64,000 nucleotides of DNA from Valencia hispanica. Its lineage: Eukaryota > Chordata > Actinopteri > Cyprinodontiformes > Valenciidae. A model generated the notes under the pieces. It saw only the letters and a list, made by a program, of their open reading frames with translations. It made no database searches and was not told where the DNA came from. Each line of letters begins with the position of its first letter. The first letter of the stretch is position 1. This document shows positions 46,402-59,190 of the stretch, piece after piece. A program made the position numbers and the translations under genes. The DNA is taken from positions 14,458,149-14,522,148 of the forward strand of contig OY747721.1 of the NCBI GenBank assembly GCA_963556495.2. Direction: 5' to 3'.

Positions 46402-47737
46402 GTGACGGAGCAGGAATTGGGAGACACAAATACCTTTCCATATTTATCTAGTTCTGGAAAATTGAAAAATAAAATTGCAGACTTTTCCAAAGTGGATAGG
46501 AACCCTGGCAGTGTCAGTGTCCAGGTAAGCATTATACAGACTGAACTGTGCCCGGTTGCTATGAACTGAAACAATTAATTTGCAGGGTTTGGATTCTGTT
46601 TACAGTTATTTGGCTGACATAGTTTGATATTACTGCCATAATAATGGATCCTGAAGACATTGAAATAAACAGCAGTCCTCAAACGCATATCTGAGAGAAC
46701 CTTCTTAGAACATAAACAAAACAACAAAGAAGAGGAAAAAGAGCAGGAAAAAAAATCCATCCACGACAAAGCCATGTGGCTAGACTCCAAGGTTCGTACC
46801 AGAGGAAGCAACAAGCACGTATCCAGTGATAGGGCGAACAAAAGTCTCGTCTGGACTCTCCTTACTTGGAAACAAGAGAGGCAGGCCTACTCATTGTGTG
46901 AATGAATACAAATCAGGTAAGAAAACACCTTTGTGTTTCAGGTGGAAACCTGAAGCGAGACTCTCCCGCAAGCCACACAAAAACACTCCTCCTTTGATAC
47001 AGATCTTTCTTAACCTTGTTTTTCAGCAACAAGCTGCTCTGTTAAACCACAGTGTCACAATAGGGCCAAAGGGGAGGAGGAGAGGAAAGGAAAGTTTTCA
47101 GCACAGTGATACATTTAATCTGCCTGAAAAGCTCCTATTATGGAGGACAGTGGAGTTCTCATTAAAGCGCTATGGCATTTGCAACAACAGAGGAGCGATC
47201 TCAGTGAAAAAGAAAGGTATAATACCCATGAATAAAGGGTGACTGTGTAGTTAATTTAAAATACAAGGTATTACAATGCAGTCATCCAAAGCAAGTACAT
47301 TCTTTATGAGGCATTCCATGTCATTCATTCATTCCTCCCGAAGGCTTCAGTGTTTTCTTTTTTAATGTCTTTAAGTCAAGGTGCAGGTCAAGCCTGTCAC
47401 CGCCATGTCACGGTATCATCTGTTGAAGACTAAAAAGGTGTTTTCAATGGGTTTTGGGAACACAAAAAGAGCCACTCTGGGCAAATGGCCCATCTCTGAC
47501 CCTGACATTTTTTCTTTGAGGTGTGCCAATGTGCCAGAGGAAGAGGAGATTGTTCTCTGACACAAATGGTCTTTTTAGGACAAAAGCAGAAAATAAACTG
47601 TCAGGGTTACACATTATGTTAACACTGATCAATGGCTAAAGACTCAAAGGAGAAGTTCTGAAAGGGTTGTGAACTTTAAAAGCCCTGCAAAAGCTCTGTC
47701 TAATAGCAGGACTGACATTGCATTGAACTGCTCCATA
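46402..47737. other. adk intron, nothing recognised
   Basis: Single-copy-looking sequence. The plus-strand frame of 138 codons at 46,826-47,242 has no domain and no supporting splice sites. Confidence 0.5.
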
Positions 47738-48859
47738 CAGTAACATCTAAAGTTGCACCATAACTTTTTCCCCCATATTTTATGTTCCATCCACAATACG
47801 TCAATGTATGCAGTATATGCAAAAAAAATTATGATTCATGGGTTCTCAATCACTTTACAAATAAAAATGTGAAAAATGGTGTGGATTTTTTGTATCAGCC
47901 CCCTTTTACTCTTATACTGTAACCCTAAATAAAATCCAGTGCAACAAATGAGTAAATAAAGTTAATGCAGAACTTATTGTCAGCTGTTCTATGACACCCT
48001 TAGAGGTTTGTCAGATAACATTAGTGAACAAGTCAAGTGAAAAAGTTATGGAGAAGTTTTAACCAGGTTTAGGTTATAAAGCAATATCCCAAGTTTTGGA
48101 AATCTCACAGGGCTCTGTTATTTCCACCATCTGAAAATGGAATGGTTATTTAACAATTGCAACCCTACTGATAAGTGCCTGTCCACCAAAACTGACAGAC
48201 TGGGAGAGAAGTGCATTAATAAGAGGAGGGGTCAGGAGGACCATGATAACTCTGTAGGAGAGTCAGAGATCCATAACTCAGTTATAATAAACAGGAAGAC
48301 TCATGAAGAGTGTCAAGAATAAATGTGTACCGGAAAAATAACACTAAACATCATCCTGAACTAACAATCCCCATATTGAAATATGGTGAGTGGCAGCAGC
48401 ATGCTGTGGGGATGCCTTTCTTCAGCTGAAACATGGAACCTGGACAGAGTTGATGGGAAGATGGATAGGGCTAAATAGAGGGCAATACAGGAAGAAAACT
48501 TGTTAAAGATGGAAAATGACTTGAGACCATCCCATCTGACTGAGGTTGAGCTTTTCTAACTAGAATAATCTCCAAGCACGTTCAGCCTCTAGATGTGCTG
48601 GTAGAGACATAAATCAAAAGACCTGAAGCTGTAATTGCAGCTTAAAGTGGTTAACGTAGTATAAATACTTGCCACACATTTTTCAGAGTATCATTTGTAA
48701 AAAAGAAAATAAATAAACTTGTATCATGCATCACTTACCTCCCACCTTACAATTATGTGCTACTTTGTGTTACATAGAATCCCAATAGAATAGATAAATG
48801 TTCGTGGTTGCAACATAGCAAAATATGAAAAGGTTCAATACTTAAACGCGGCAGTGTAT
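47738..48859 (+). mobile_element. Degenerate Tc1-like transposon (second lineage), both ends
   Basis: Both worn terminal regions are seen: the left with AACTTTTTCCCCCATATTTT, the right with GCAAAATATGAAAAGGTTCA. Between them run the leader, GAGAAGTTTTAACCAGGTTT, GGCAGCAGCATGCTGTGGGG, GTTGATGGGAAGATGGATAG and TGGTAGAGACATAAATCAAA. The segment holding the second catalytic Asp is missing, because the order jumps from GACTTGAGA directly to CCATCCCATCTGACTGAG. Multiple stops. Confidence 0.8.
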
Positions 48860-50435
48860 ATGCAGCTATAACTAAAAACTGTTATCCTTTCTTCTTGTTA
48901 GCACCCTTAAGTCATTTATATATGCACAATCCAAAACATGCTCCAAATGAAGGACCTCAAACTGCTCAGATAAATACAAACAGAAACAAAATAACCCGCA
49001 ACAATTTTTACTATTTGGTAAAAGCTTGTTTTTTCATAGGAAACTATGCAAGAGAGAAATGTCCCTAATCCTGACTCACATTGTAATTTTTTTATGGACC
49101 TCAAAAATATAGTTGGGTTTATAAAACTTAAAGTGCAAAGCATCTCTTCTGTTCATAGATGTAAAATACAGACCAGACTTACAAATTAAACCCAATTGGC
49201 TTGTGGGAAGAAAATAAAAAACCCGGTCTGAGCCGTGCAAAATTACCACCAGTACGAAACAGGAGAAGTTCAGTCTTTAGTACTGCGGTGGAGATCATGT
49301 ATCAAGACTACCAGCTCTAGTTTCCTAGGTGTCAGGGAGGCCTGTGAAGTTAAGGGACTATCACATTTCCAGGTTAAGATGATCAAAGTGCTGGGTACAC
49401 TTTGTATAATTCCCACCAAGTCAAAACACTCAGTAAAGCATTCAGATGTGCGTTTTTCCATGCAGACGACAATGCGGGGTGATATCTGGCCATGTAAACT
49501 GGTAATTTCAGGGAAGAGCTGGAAAGGCAGAGCATCCATTTTCAATGTTTACAGTAAAGAGAGGAGCAACTTCCACTTTACTCAGAGAAAGAAAATTTAA
49601 ATGCTACTCTGAGATGAAATTAGTGGTAATCTAACCATAGAGAGGCCAGCAACTCAGCTACAGCATGCTATCACACTTCCCCAGCATAGTATCAGTGTTT
49701 TCCCCAGGGCAGCTCACATCTGAAAAGCTGAGTGAGACGGATGGCATGGTGTCACCAGGCTTAAAATAAAAGTGCACATCTGAAGGGTAAAAATGATCTA
49801 TTTTGGGAAGGGCATTTTCATTTGTACCAACAGTGGAGGTGGTCATGGAAAAGGAAGGCTCTTTTTTTCTTTTTTCCAAGTCTATTTAAATCAGCTTAGA
49901 TAAGTGGGAGTGTCATGACGGTTTTGACACCTTTTATTACTCAGGAAGGATAGAGCAAATTTAAACCATCACCGCCTCAGTAAAAAGAGTAATTATCTCC
50001 ACTGCAATTTCTCCTAAATTAAATAAAATCCCTGGATCTTTTACAGTTTTATTTACGCAACTACAAATAACCGTCTCAGCCAGGGGTTATCAGTATTTCT
50101 AAACTAAAAGTGAATGAAATTACACTGTATGATGTGAAAAGGTTCATTTAGAGCAGGGAAGTGAAATATTTGAACTCTTAATTTCCACAGCCTTTGTGTG
50201 TCTTTCATTTGAGTATTTTACAGTTTTGATTATAGCAGAGCTTCCAGATAAACCATCTTTATTGGAATCAGTAGCATTTGCTCAATATGTTCATACAGGG
50301 AAGGTAAATTTATATCTTACCACTTCTATCTCTATCTACCATGCAGTGTGTGGATAAATTAAGCACATGTGAGTATGTAGGAGTGTCATTGCACTTATTA
50401 AATGCATTTAATTAACAGATCACCAGAAAACAGTT
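48860..50435. other. adk intron, nothing recognised
   Basis: No recognised repeat or exon. The frames at 49,235-49,600 and 49,270-49,545 overlap on opposite strands and have no domain. Confidence 0.5.
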
Positions 50436-50535
50436 TTAGCAACACTCACAATCAAGCACAGTGGTGGAGGAATCATGATATGGGCTTGTTTTCACAAACA
50501 TGCGACCTGGGCACTTTGCAGTCATATAGTTGAAC
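50436..50535 (+). mobile_element. Small Tc1-like fragment
   Basis: The block AAGCACAGTGGTGGAGGAAT followed by CATGATATGGGCTTGTTTTC matches the GGG-S-M-WG box region of Tc1-type transposase genes. Confidence 0.5.
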
Positions 50536-50866
50536 AGTCTTCTGCACACTAGACTATTAAGGAGCCAAAATAGATTACACATTTATTTATTATGTTTATA
50601 AAAATGTACACAAGTGAGTTTAACTTGTGTATAACTTTCACATTTTTTTCACAGGTTTACAAGGCAGAAAAACAAATAAACTAGAAAAAATTGCTTCTTG
50701 GTTTTTGTCTCGGACCAGAGGCGGACCACGTTCTGTGGTTGAGTTAGGTCCAGCTATCATTAGTGTATGTGGGTGTGTGTAAATTAAATAAAAATGGTCA
50801 AATATACATTATCGTGTCATGCAGACTTTTCATGAAAGTCCTTCTCTCCATTATACTAAAGGTCCC

Positions 50867-51030
50867 AAACCCTGGTTCTCAAGGCCCACTGTCCTGCATG
50901 TTGTAGGTGTCTTACTGCTGCTGCACACCTGGCTTAAATAAATTGGTAATTAACAGGCTTCCACAGCAATTGGAGGCATTCTAAGGAGGTAATGCAATAT
51001 TCTGATCAGTTGTGTTGGAGATCATATATA
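50867..51030. mobile_element. Partial palindromic hAT-like MITE
   Basis: Starts with CCTGGTTCTCAAGGCCCACT and GTCCTGCATGTTGTAGGTGT and ends near GATCAGTTGTGTTGGAGATC. It shares the end pattern of 9,149-9,392; the right end is missing. Confidence 0.5.
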
Positions 51031-51741
51031 TTTGATTGTGAGCGTCTGTTTTAATCTGCTACAGTACAGATATTATTGCAAAGTCACTATCTACCTGTTT
51101 TTTCCTGACAGTTAATGTTCATCTGAAGAAGCCTGAACATATACTTAAGTTGTGTGGGAGTTAAAGACGTTCGTTTGGCAAAAATAAATCCCGTAATTGA
51201 ATTTTCCTAAGTGTACAAACACCGTTAAAATCACTTTAAATTCGAATATAGTTTTAAAATGCAAATAGTAACTGGAGAATGTTGAGGCAGCTATTTCGAG
51301 AAACCAGTAAGCTTTATTTAGGATAAAAGGATCAATTCAAACCCGCTTCATCACTGGTTGAGATCCAACAGTGCTTTATGTCCTAATTCTGTAATAAATT
51401 GCTTTGGTAAATATAAAGGCTTTTATTTTGTAGAGTATGTTTAGGTATGATTCCGGTTCTCGTTTCAGAATTGTTAGTCATATGTAACCTTTTCAACAAT
51501 GTGTGAGTTCCAGCAGTGATGCTAATGCTGCAATGATCTGCTGTTTGAAATAGGAAGGCCTTTATTGTGTAGAGTATGTAGCCTATAATTTTATTTTGAA
51601 AGTCCAGCATGGTTGTTTTTTAAAGACTGACTTAATTAAATTAGTGATATGGAACCTGCTATACCTATGCCTAAATCCCGTTCTATTCTTAAAAGTTAGA
51701 TAGTGGGAAATAAAGAATTTGATTTTGAAAGCTCTCTCTTT

Positions 51742-51744
<3 letters not shown>

Positions 51745-51835
<91 letters not shown>

Positions 51836-51858
51836 TAGATATATATATAGATAGATAG
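51745..51858. repeat. (AT)n microsatellite with ATAG end
   Basis: About 43 AT units, then GATA/TAGA repeats. Confidence 0.98.
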
Positions 51859-53762
51859 AGGGACAGAGAGCCCTGTGAGCAAACCAGCTGTTTCAGAGCT
51901 TTTCAAAAGCCGCCCAGGATATCTCTGTCCTTGCATTAGAAAGCCCCCCTATCATGCTCTCTGGTTTACTGGGTTCATTACACCGAATTAGATGTCACAC
52001 AGATCAGAGCGTGTGTGATGCCACACACTGCTCCCCTCCTCTGTTATCTCTGTGAAGCACTGTTGTGAGGTGGATCGATAGCTGAGGTTTGGAGCTTCAT
52101 TAGCTCAGTATGACTCCATCTCCATCAAGACCCCTCTGGCATGCTACGGTGGTGTAGCAAGATATATTTTTACTCTGAGATCCTAAAGGTCCTGCTGTTT
52201 TACACATAAACACGCAGGCTTTCACACATGATGGGGGAAGTGTAGAGATCTGTGCTTGTCTCTGACTCAATAAACAGGAAAAGGGGGAAAAAAACAGAAG
52301 TAATTGATTAATGGTGTCACAAAGTGGCTCGGTTGGAGGAAAATAAAATACAAGGCTGAAAAACATTCATTTGAGGCTTTTCATTTCAAAGAAAAACGAT
52401 TAGGAGAGGAGCTGCAAAGCTGATGAATCACAATGCAAATTATGTTTTGTTTACATTGAAATAGCCAATTGGTTTCATTTAGCAGCAAGTTCAATTACCA
52501 GCGGAGAAGATAAATGCTCAAAAAACTCACGGCATGATTCCACATTCACCGCACTTTTAGGATGTTTGATCTGGCTGCGAGGCAATTCAAGCACGCTGAT
52601 AGCATCTGCCTCTTCTTCTTCTCTCTTCCATTAGGAATCATGTTCTAGTGAAGCTTATCAGACATCTAGGAATTCATCCTCTTCTTATGAAGGGGGCTGG
52701 AGGGAGGCCAGCTGTTCTAGAAACAGAAGGAAGGATTTTGCTTTTAAGGCAGGCTTGAAGATGAGGAAATTGTGGCGGGAAAGACCTCCAGGGCTGCATA
52801 AATGTGCCACGAACACTAGTTTTAACAACTGGGCTGAGCCATCACTTACTAACCTCTGCGGTATCTTACCCTGATGTTGTAACCGTTTCTGTTGCAGGAA
52901 GAGAAAAATAGAGATCTAACTCTAAGCTTGTGTTCAACCCAATGCACCTGGCCAAATTCGTCTTAATGGGTGCACATAAAACAAGATATTAGAGCCAACT
53001 GCTGCAGCACCTGAAGGGAGGGTGTAACACACCACTAACCTGCAATTTGTACAACCATCAGAGATTGTAATTACATTAACCTCAGAGGTCTCCAATGTGA
53101 AAAGAAATGCTGCAACATTCTTCACAGCGGAAAAAATGACATAGTTTGAAGTTTAAGTTGTACTGGCAACAAAACACTGGAAAAAGTGGTTTAATTTCAC
53201 TAAAAGTAATTCAGGATCGGCATCAGGGTCTCTTCAAATGGCTGCTTTTTTCACTCCTGTCAGGCTCTACAGCTTCAAAAAATGTGTTGGCCGAGGGGAA
53301 GGAGGCCGGCCTGAGCAAGGGAGAGCAGGTTTGCCAAGGAATGTACTTAAGATCTAAAACAGACAAGATTTAAAGCCAAGAGCGCTTAAATGCCAATACT
53401 AATCCGCAAAATAATTCATTGCATAGTACAAACTGTCTCTCCCTTACAGATACCATATGGTGCCTCTGTAAGAGGATAAAAATCAAAGAAACAAAGCCAG
53501 AAGAGATGCTTTTTTTTCTCTTCAAACTATGTGATCTAAGAAATGAAAAACAAACCCAAGTTCCTCTTTCTTTAGCTCCATCGCAGGGAGATGAGCCCAG
53601 AAAACAGAGTTTGGTTTGCAGGGAGTTACAATTTGCTAATTCACAGACACTCGAGTGTCCTTGTGTGCCACACGGCACTCAATTTGCATTTTAGTGTGAG
53701 TTGTACTCTCCCTCAGTAGCTCTGAAGGGAAACCATCCCTCTGGTATATGCAAACACCCATA
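51859..53762. other. adk intron, mostly single-copy
   Basis: No recognised transposon. Contains the candidate conserved block at 52,300-52,660. Open frames have no domain. Confidence 0.5.
52300..52660. promoter_or_regulatory. Candidate conserved non-coding block
   Basis: Repeat-free complex sequence with GTAATTGATTAATGG, GATGAATCACAATGCAAAT (an octamer-like ATGCAAAT), CCAATTGG and TTCAATTACC. The style suggests an intronic regulatory element. Only comparison with other fish could confirm it. Confidence 0.3.
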
Positions 53763-55505
53763 CAGTGTTGTGCAAAAGTATTCACACCGCTTGAAGTTTT
53801 TAAACATTTTGTCACAATACAACTGCAAACTTCAATGTATTTTAACGGGAATTTATGTGATAAGACCAAGATATAGTAGTTTATGAAGGTGAAAGTGAAG
53901 GAAAGTGATAGTCCTCCAAATATTTCACAAATAAATATCTAAAATTGGGGTGTGTATTTATTTCCCCATTACATGAGTCAATAACTTTGCAGACATCCAC
54001 AAGTCTTTTTTTTGTCTCTACCAACTTAGCAGATCTAGAGGCTTAAAATCAAAATTCCTCAAACTCAGTATGACTGGATGGAGAGTTTTTTAGAACAGCA
54101 ATTTTCAAGTCTCGCAATAGACTTTTAATTGTATTTAGTTCTAGACTTTGAGAGGGCCATTATAACATACTGTATTATACACTGATCTAAACTATTCCAC
54201 TGTTGATCTGCCTGTTTGTTAAGGATGTTGTCCTGCTGGAAAGTGGACCTCCACCTAAGTCTCAAGATTTCTTCCAGAATTCCCCTTTATTTCCCATCAA
54301 CTCTCACCAGCTTCCATATCCCTGTGGTTTTCCTTCCCACAAAGGCCAGAAGGTTATATTTTGCTCTCATCTGGCCAGAGCACCCCATGTTTCCCAACAG
54401 CTTTTGGCAAACTACACAAAACAATTAGACTTTTTATGGCTCTTTCCCACAATGGCTAAATTTTTGCGACCTTTGCAAAAATGGCAGATTTGTGGGATGC
54501 ATTGGAAATAGTTATCCTATCAACAAATACTCGTACCTGGGCATTGGATCTCTGCAGCTCCTCTAAAGTTATCATGGCATTATTTGTTGCTTCACTGATT
54601 AAAGCTCTTCTTCTCAGGCCTGTTGGTCGGTTAGCAGTTGTACCATACTCTGGATATTATTTCATGATCTAACCCTGCTTTAAACTTTACCACAACTTTC
54701 TGTCTGGCCTGTCTGTCTTTTTGCTTTGTTTTTTTTTTCTGTTATTTTGATTGTTAACTTTGGGGGTTTTTCTGTCTTTTTTTCTCCATAGAAGCTATAC
54801 CGGGGGGGGGGGGGGGGGGTTGACTGGACAGTAACTGAACATTTTCCTTGTCCTGTTATCCACTTTTTACTTTCTTTGATATAGAAAGTACGCTTACATC
54901 AGTTCTTTTTGTTCTTTCTGTGTCTCTGCTCTGTCTTCTCGAACAACCAGACGGTCGTGGCAGATGGCCGCTCGTTCTGAGTCGGTTCTGCTGGAGGTTT
55001 CTTCCTGTTAAAGGGGAAGGATTGAAGGATTGCTGAGGGATTGCTGTGGTTGGAGTCTACCTAAATGGGTCAGAACCTCAAGTCAATGGCATTCCTTAAA
55101 TAGAACAATTTTAAACTGATTGGCATGTTTGGAGTATTGTATTGAAATGAAATGTTTGAAATTTGTTGTAAAATGTCTTGAGATTACATATGTTGTGAAT
55201 CGCCGCTATAGAAATATACTGAATTGAACTGAACTGAATTTTCCTTGGCCTTTATGGTTCTATCTGTCCACAAATGTTCTCTAAAAAACCTCTAAAGCCT
55301 TCACAGAACAGCTTGACTTAACCTGAAATTAACTTTGTCGAATTTTAATTCAAAATGTTTACCACACTTTTCAGATTTTTATTTGTAAAAAAAAGTTTGA
55401 AAACCTACTTTGTGTTGGTGAAGTCACCATAAAATACACTGATATTTGTAGTATAATGTGACAACATATGGAAAAAGTTTAAAGGGTGTGAATACTTTAA
55501 CAACA
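53763..55505 (-). mobile_element. Tc1-like transposon (second lineage), split by an insertion
   Basis: The left end GTTGTGCAAAAGTATTCACA and the right end CATATGGAAAAAGTTTAAAG are the inverted terminal regions. Inside, on the complement, run the expected blocks: GTCCTGCTGGAAAGTGGACC, CAGCTTCCATATCCCTGTG, CTCTGCAGCTCCTCTAAAGT and the start-codon region near CTGGCCTGTCTGT. At about 54,715 the order breaks and resumes at 55,245 with TTCCTTGGCCTTTATGGTTC. Both catalytic segments are degraded. Confidence 0.8.
54715..55245 (+). mobile_element. LINE/SINE 3' end inserted in a Tc1 copy
   Basis: Contains CCAGACGGTCGTGGCAGATG, GGTTTCTTCCTGTTAAAGGG, a GCGCTATA-like CGCCGCTATAGAAATATAC end, and a tail of GAATTGAACTGAACTGAATT. 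This is a very common fish retroposon 3' end. An 18-base G run (54,802-54,819) lies inside. Exact target duplication is masked by T runs. Confidence 0.72.
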
Positions 55506-56735
55506 TGGTAGGTACTTTCAGTGAATGTCTTGCAGATAGTTTCACAATTTAAAGACAACATGTTAAATATCAGATTATTTAACATAGGTGAAGGTTAAAA
55601 TTATTAAAAGACCGTCATGTGAAAACAGAGGTCAGGGCTCCAGAGCTGCCTCTTCTTGGCCTGAAAGGACACATTACTTTATGGGTCAGATGTATAAAGC
55701 AGAGGTTCTGTGTCAACTCTGAGCTGAGCTGTCTAGTTTCAGTACCTAAGTACTGTTGTGCTCAAACAAAGTTGTGCTCAGACAAAGTAAATCCTCCACA
55801 CAAAATCCCCGCTGCAGGAAAGCAAACATTTCCAAAAGCGCCACTCTGCTGATGTTCATGAATTATTGCACCTCGCCCGGACGCTAAAATTAGGAACTGA
55901 GGAGACAATCTTTCACTGTTCTGAGTTGCTCTGGTGAAAGCTAGTGCACCAGGTTGGAAAATTACAGGTAATTGCTGAGGCCATTGAATCCAGTTTGGTT
56001 TTGGTTGAGAGACTAAAATAACAAAGCTCTGATTGCTGAAAAGACAAGGGTAGGGAGCTCAGAGGCCCAGTTGCTAAGAGTTAATTTGATACATATTTCC
56101 CCCCTTGAAAAGTCTGAGGTACTGGCAAGAGACTGAAAAAAAGCAGCGAGAAGGAGGGTGAGACCCCCGCTCTCCCCTGCAAATACTATCCATCTGCCAT
56201 ACTGCATTTAAGCAGCATGAGATGTTAAGAGAGCACCCTTGCACAATATTGTGAGAAGGCTGTCAAATTCAATGCAAAAGCTTGGTGCCTACTGCTAAAA
56301 GCTGACGACACGGGGCTGCTTAAACTTAGTCTAATAATAACTTTTGACTGTGTGCTCCAGTCAAACAGGAGAACATTCGGCAGGAAAAGAACTTTAATTA
56401 TTTATGTTTGTTTTAAAAAATATCATCTAACAGAAAGTGTTAAAAAATGATGTGCCCCAGATGAAAACACCAACAGCTATCAAAAGCTTTTTAAACTTTT
56501 TTTTTTTCAATTTTTGCCTAATCACAAAATCAGAATTTAAAATGAGCTTAGAGGCTAAAAACTTGCAACCGATCCAAATGAAAATAGCATTTCTTTTTGG
56601 CAGAATCCAGACAAGTGGTGGTAGCAGTAGCAGCAGGTTTTAACGGGTATGAATTGGCGAAGTAGCAAATTGACCTAGAACATACTTTAACTGTCAATAT
56701 GGTGCTTTGCTTCAAAGTCCTTGAACTTTCTTTGT
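55506..56735. other. adk intron, nothing recognised
   Basis: No recognised element or exon. Confidence 0.5.
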
Positions 56736-57060
56736 GCATTTTTTTTCACATAACAGCCACAAACTCTAATTTGTGTTATTGAGCTTTTATGTGGTGGACT
56801 GAAGGAGAGAAGTACATAATTGTCAAGTGGAAGGAAACATTTTTTGCAAATAAAACTCTGAAAAATATAGTTGGGAATCCTAGTCAGCCACAAGTCTTGC
56901 TACAAATTTTCCATTTGATTTTTGCATGTGCTTTGACTAGGCCATTGTAATATATGAATATATTTTTATCTAAACCATTCTACTGTAGCTCTGGCTGTTT
57001 CTGGAAGGTAAACTTCCATTAGCTCCATTCATCTTCCTATAAACTTTAATTAGCTTCACT
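56736..57060 (-). mobile_element. Tc1-like fragment (second lineage)
   Basis: Terminal and subterminal blocks on the complement: TTTATGTGGTGGACTGAAGG, AAGTACATAATTGTCAAGTG and TGACTAGGCCATTGTAATAT, followed by CTGGAAGGTAAACTTCC. The body is missing and the fragment abuts a Rex1-like 3' end. Confidence 0.65.
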
Positions 57061-57084
57061 GTGAGCTGCAGCTTCAGCTGCAGT

Positions 57085-57235
57085 TGGAGGCTTTTTCTGT
57101 TTCGTTGCAACACAGACCGCTACGGGAGATCCTGTCTGCCTACAGCCATCAAGATCTACAACAACTCCTTGTAGAATTAAATAGCAAGAGCCACAACACT
57201 GAATCACCCACCGAGATCAATAAATTGTGTTTTGA
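57085..57235 (+). mobile_element. Rex1-like LINE, short 3' end
   Basis: Reads the C-terminal coding end (RCNTDRYGRSCLPTAIKIYN, then NSL and a stop) and the 3' tail CGAGATCAATAAATTGTGTT. It is a third copy of the 3' end seen at 4,109 and 10,115, strongly 5'-truncated. Confidence 0.82.
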
Positions 57236-57348
57236 ATTTTAATTCAAGCTTTCAAGTGCCGAAATAATTTAGTCTCTGAGCCAGCAAGTTACTCATTAGT
57301 AGTGCGGATCAGTGACTTCCACCTTTGTATAGAAAATGCAACCGATTT

Positions 57349-57750
57349 GAATGTTATCAACCATTAAATGGCCGTTATTAGCGATCATCAGTCCCATACA
57401 GTAGCTTCAGAATGTGCCTCCTCTACATCCTAGCAGGCTAGAAGGTACGCATCTACCATTCGTATCGGTGATAATATGCATTACAATTTTTTTCAGCATC
57501 GCCCACGTCTAAAAGCGAAGTTTCGTTTTTGTTAACTTTATTTAAAACCTGTGTTTACAATTTAGGTAACAATGAATATTTACTTATAACCTTACCCCAC
57601 CCCTCATCCTAAAAACTCAGGACAAGTTCCTAAACCTAAAGTCACAAAATAATGACCTACCGAGCAGGTGGTAGAGGAGGAACATTCTGAGGCAATTGTA
57701 TGGGAGTGATGACCGCTAATAACGGCCATTTAATGGGATGATAACATTCG
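57349..57750. mobile_element. 402-bp MITE with about 75-bp inverted ends
   Basis: The left end GAATGTTATCAACCATTAAA continues with TGGCCGTTATTAGCGATCAT and CAGAATGTGCCTCCTCTAC. The right end, reversed, reads GAATGTTATCATCCCATTAA, then TGGCCGTTATTAGCGGTCAT and CAGAATGTTCCTCCTCTAC. The middle is AT-rich with an ACCCCACCCCTCATCC tract. No coding capacity. Family not known to me. Confidence 0.82.
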
Positions 57751-57924
57751 AAACAGGTGGAAAATGTTCATAATTGCAAAGTTAAAAGTGTGTTATTTAG
57801 GATGTCTTCATCAAATTGGACAAATTCAAAATGGCAGTGTTACAGGGTGGTGTTTTCACAGGTGCAGACTGGGTTAGACCACTCCTCAACCAGGCAGTAT
57901 AACATTTCTACTATCATTGATGAT

Positions 57925-58197
57925 TGAAGATTTTAGAGAGCTTCATTCTTCCTTCTGCTGCAAGCTTTATGGAGATGCTGATTTCATTTTCCAGCCGGAC
58001 TTGGCACTTGCCCACACTACTAAGAGTACCAATACCTGCTTTAATTAGAATGGTGTGCATGATTGGCAGCAAATGCACTTAAACTAAACCCCATAGAGAA
58101 TTAATAACCAGCAAGAGAAGGATAAGAGACACTAGAGCCAACTATTAAGATCAGCAACCCAGGCCTTCTTAACACCTCAGCAGTGTCACAAGCCTGT
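57925..58197 (+). mobile_element. Tc1-like transposon (first lineage), left of foldback
   Basis: Blocks in order: GCAAGCTTTATGGAGATGC, TTTCATTTTCCAGCCGGAC (second catalytic Asp region, QxD), GCCCACACTACTAAGAGTAC and AAACCCCATAGAGAATTAAT (third catalytic region). Then CAACCCAGGCCTTCTTAACA follows, up to CACAAGCCTGTTT. The element resumes at 61,148 beyond the foldback. Confidence 0.75.
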
Positions 58198-58315
58198 TTC
58201 AAAAAACAATGGTGCCATTTTGCCGCAAAGCAGAGCCTTTGGTCATTCATAAGTGGTCAAGTCTGTCGTTGCGGTAATATTAATATGCCACCATAAAGTG
58301 TCTTTTGAAAAAGGC

Positions 58316-59190
58316 TACAGTTTTATGAAGGTAGATATGTGCCAAAACGCATGTAGTTGTAGCTTGTGATGTGAACACTTGTAGAATACCATTTGAGAAC
58401 TTGAGCAATGGAAATCAGAAGTTATATGTCAAACATCTATCTGAACACTTGTAGAATTGCAGTCGAGAACTTGAGCAACAAAAATCTGAAGTTCTATGTG
58501 AACCATCACAGCAGGGGGGGGGGGGGGGGAATCACACAGACAAACTGAATTTCAAATTGCACTAAAACCCCAAACATGTAAGACCCTGTGTGAAACAAAT
58601 GCACTAGTGTCAGATTTTCACCTGGAGAAAACTTTCACATTAACCTGTTCTGAATGTAAAGTCCCATAAAAAAAATTCAAGTCTGCTTTCATTTTTATAC
58701 AAACATAATTACAGCTCTCCGCTCACCATGAATAATTTCCTACTATAAATATTTTTTTAATGTGTTCACTTTTGGTTACAACTTTAACGTATTGATTTCA
58801 ACCACTCGAATCTGCTGCTTAGTGCGCACACATCAGCTACGACGAATCACAGTGCAGCAAAACCAGTGCACTGAAATTTGGCACACTTTCTGCGAGATGT
58901 TTGTGCCAAAACTAACTTGTACTTGAAGGATAAGGGCAGAGAGCAGAGGGGCGATGGGGAGCGGCGGAGGGTGTGATGACGTCGTCAATAGATCAACCAA
59001 TCAGAGCGAGCAGTCGTGTAGACGTGCCATATTTTTTTCTCCCCTCCATACCGTCATGACCATAGACTGTTTATACACCAAGACACACCAATCTGGGATG
59101 AGTTACTTCGCCAAACATCGTAAGACATGTCCGTTATGTGTTTTGAAGAGGAAATAGACCCATGTCAACTTAATATTCCACTCCGCGAAA
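58316..59190 (+). repeat. Left arm of the foldback element
   Basis: Reverse complement of 60,360-61,147. Shared blocks include GAAGGTAGATATGTGCC, GAATACCATTTGAGAACTTG, TTTCACCTGGAGAAAACTTT and GCACACTTTCTGCGAGATG, and the ACCATAGACTG motif. The left arm alone has a doubled piece (ACACTTGTAGAAT...GAGAACTTGAGCAA occurs at about 58,375 and again at 58,445) and a 16-base G run. Confidence 0.88.

Noticed and set aside
46826..47242. 138-codon plus-strand frame near the adk exon
   Set aside because: No domain and no splice-site support; opposite strand to adk within its intron.
58954..59157. 67-codon frame in the left foldback arm
   Set aside because: The inverted arm carries a similar frame on the other strand with changes; no domain, no conservation of frame can be argued from two copies.
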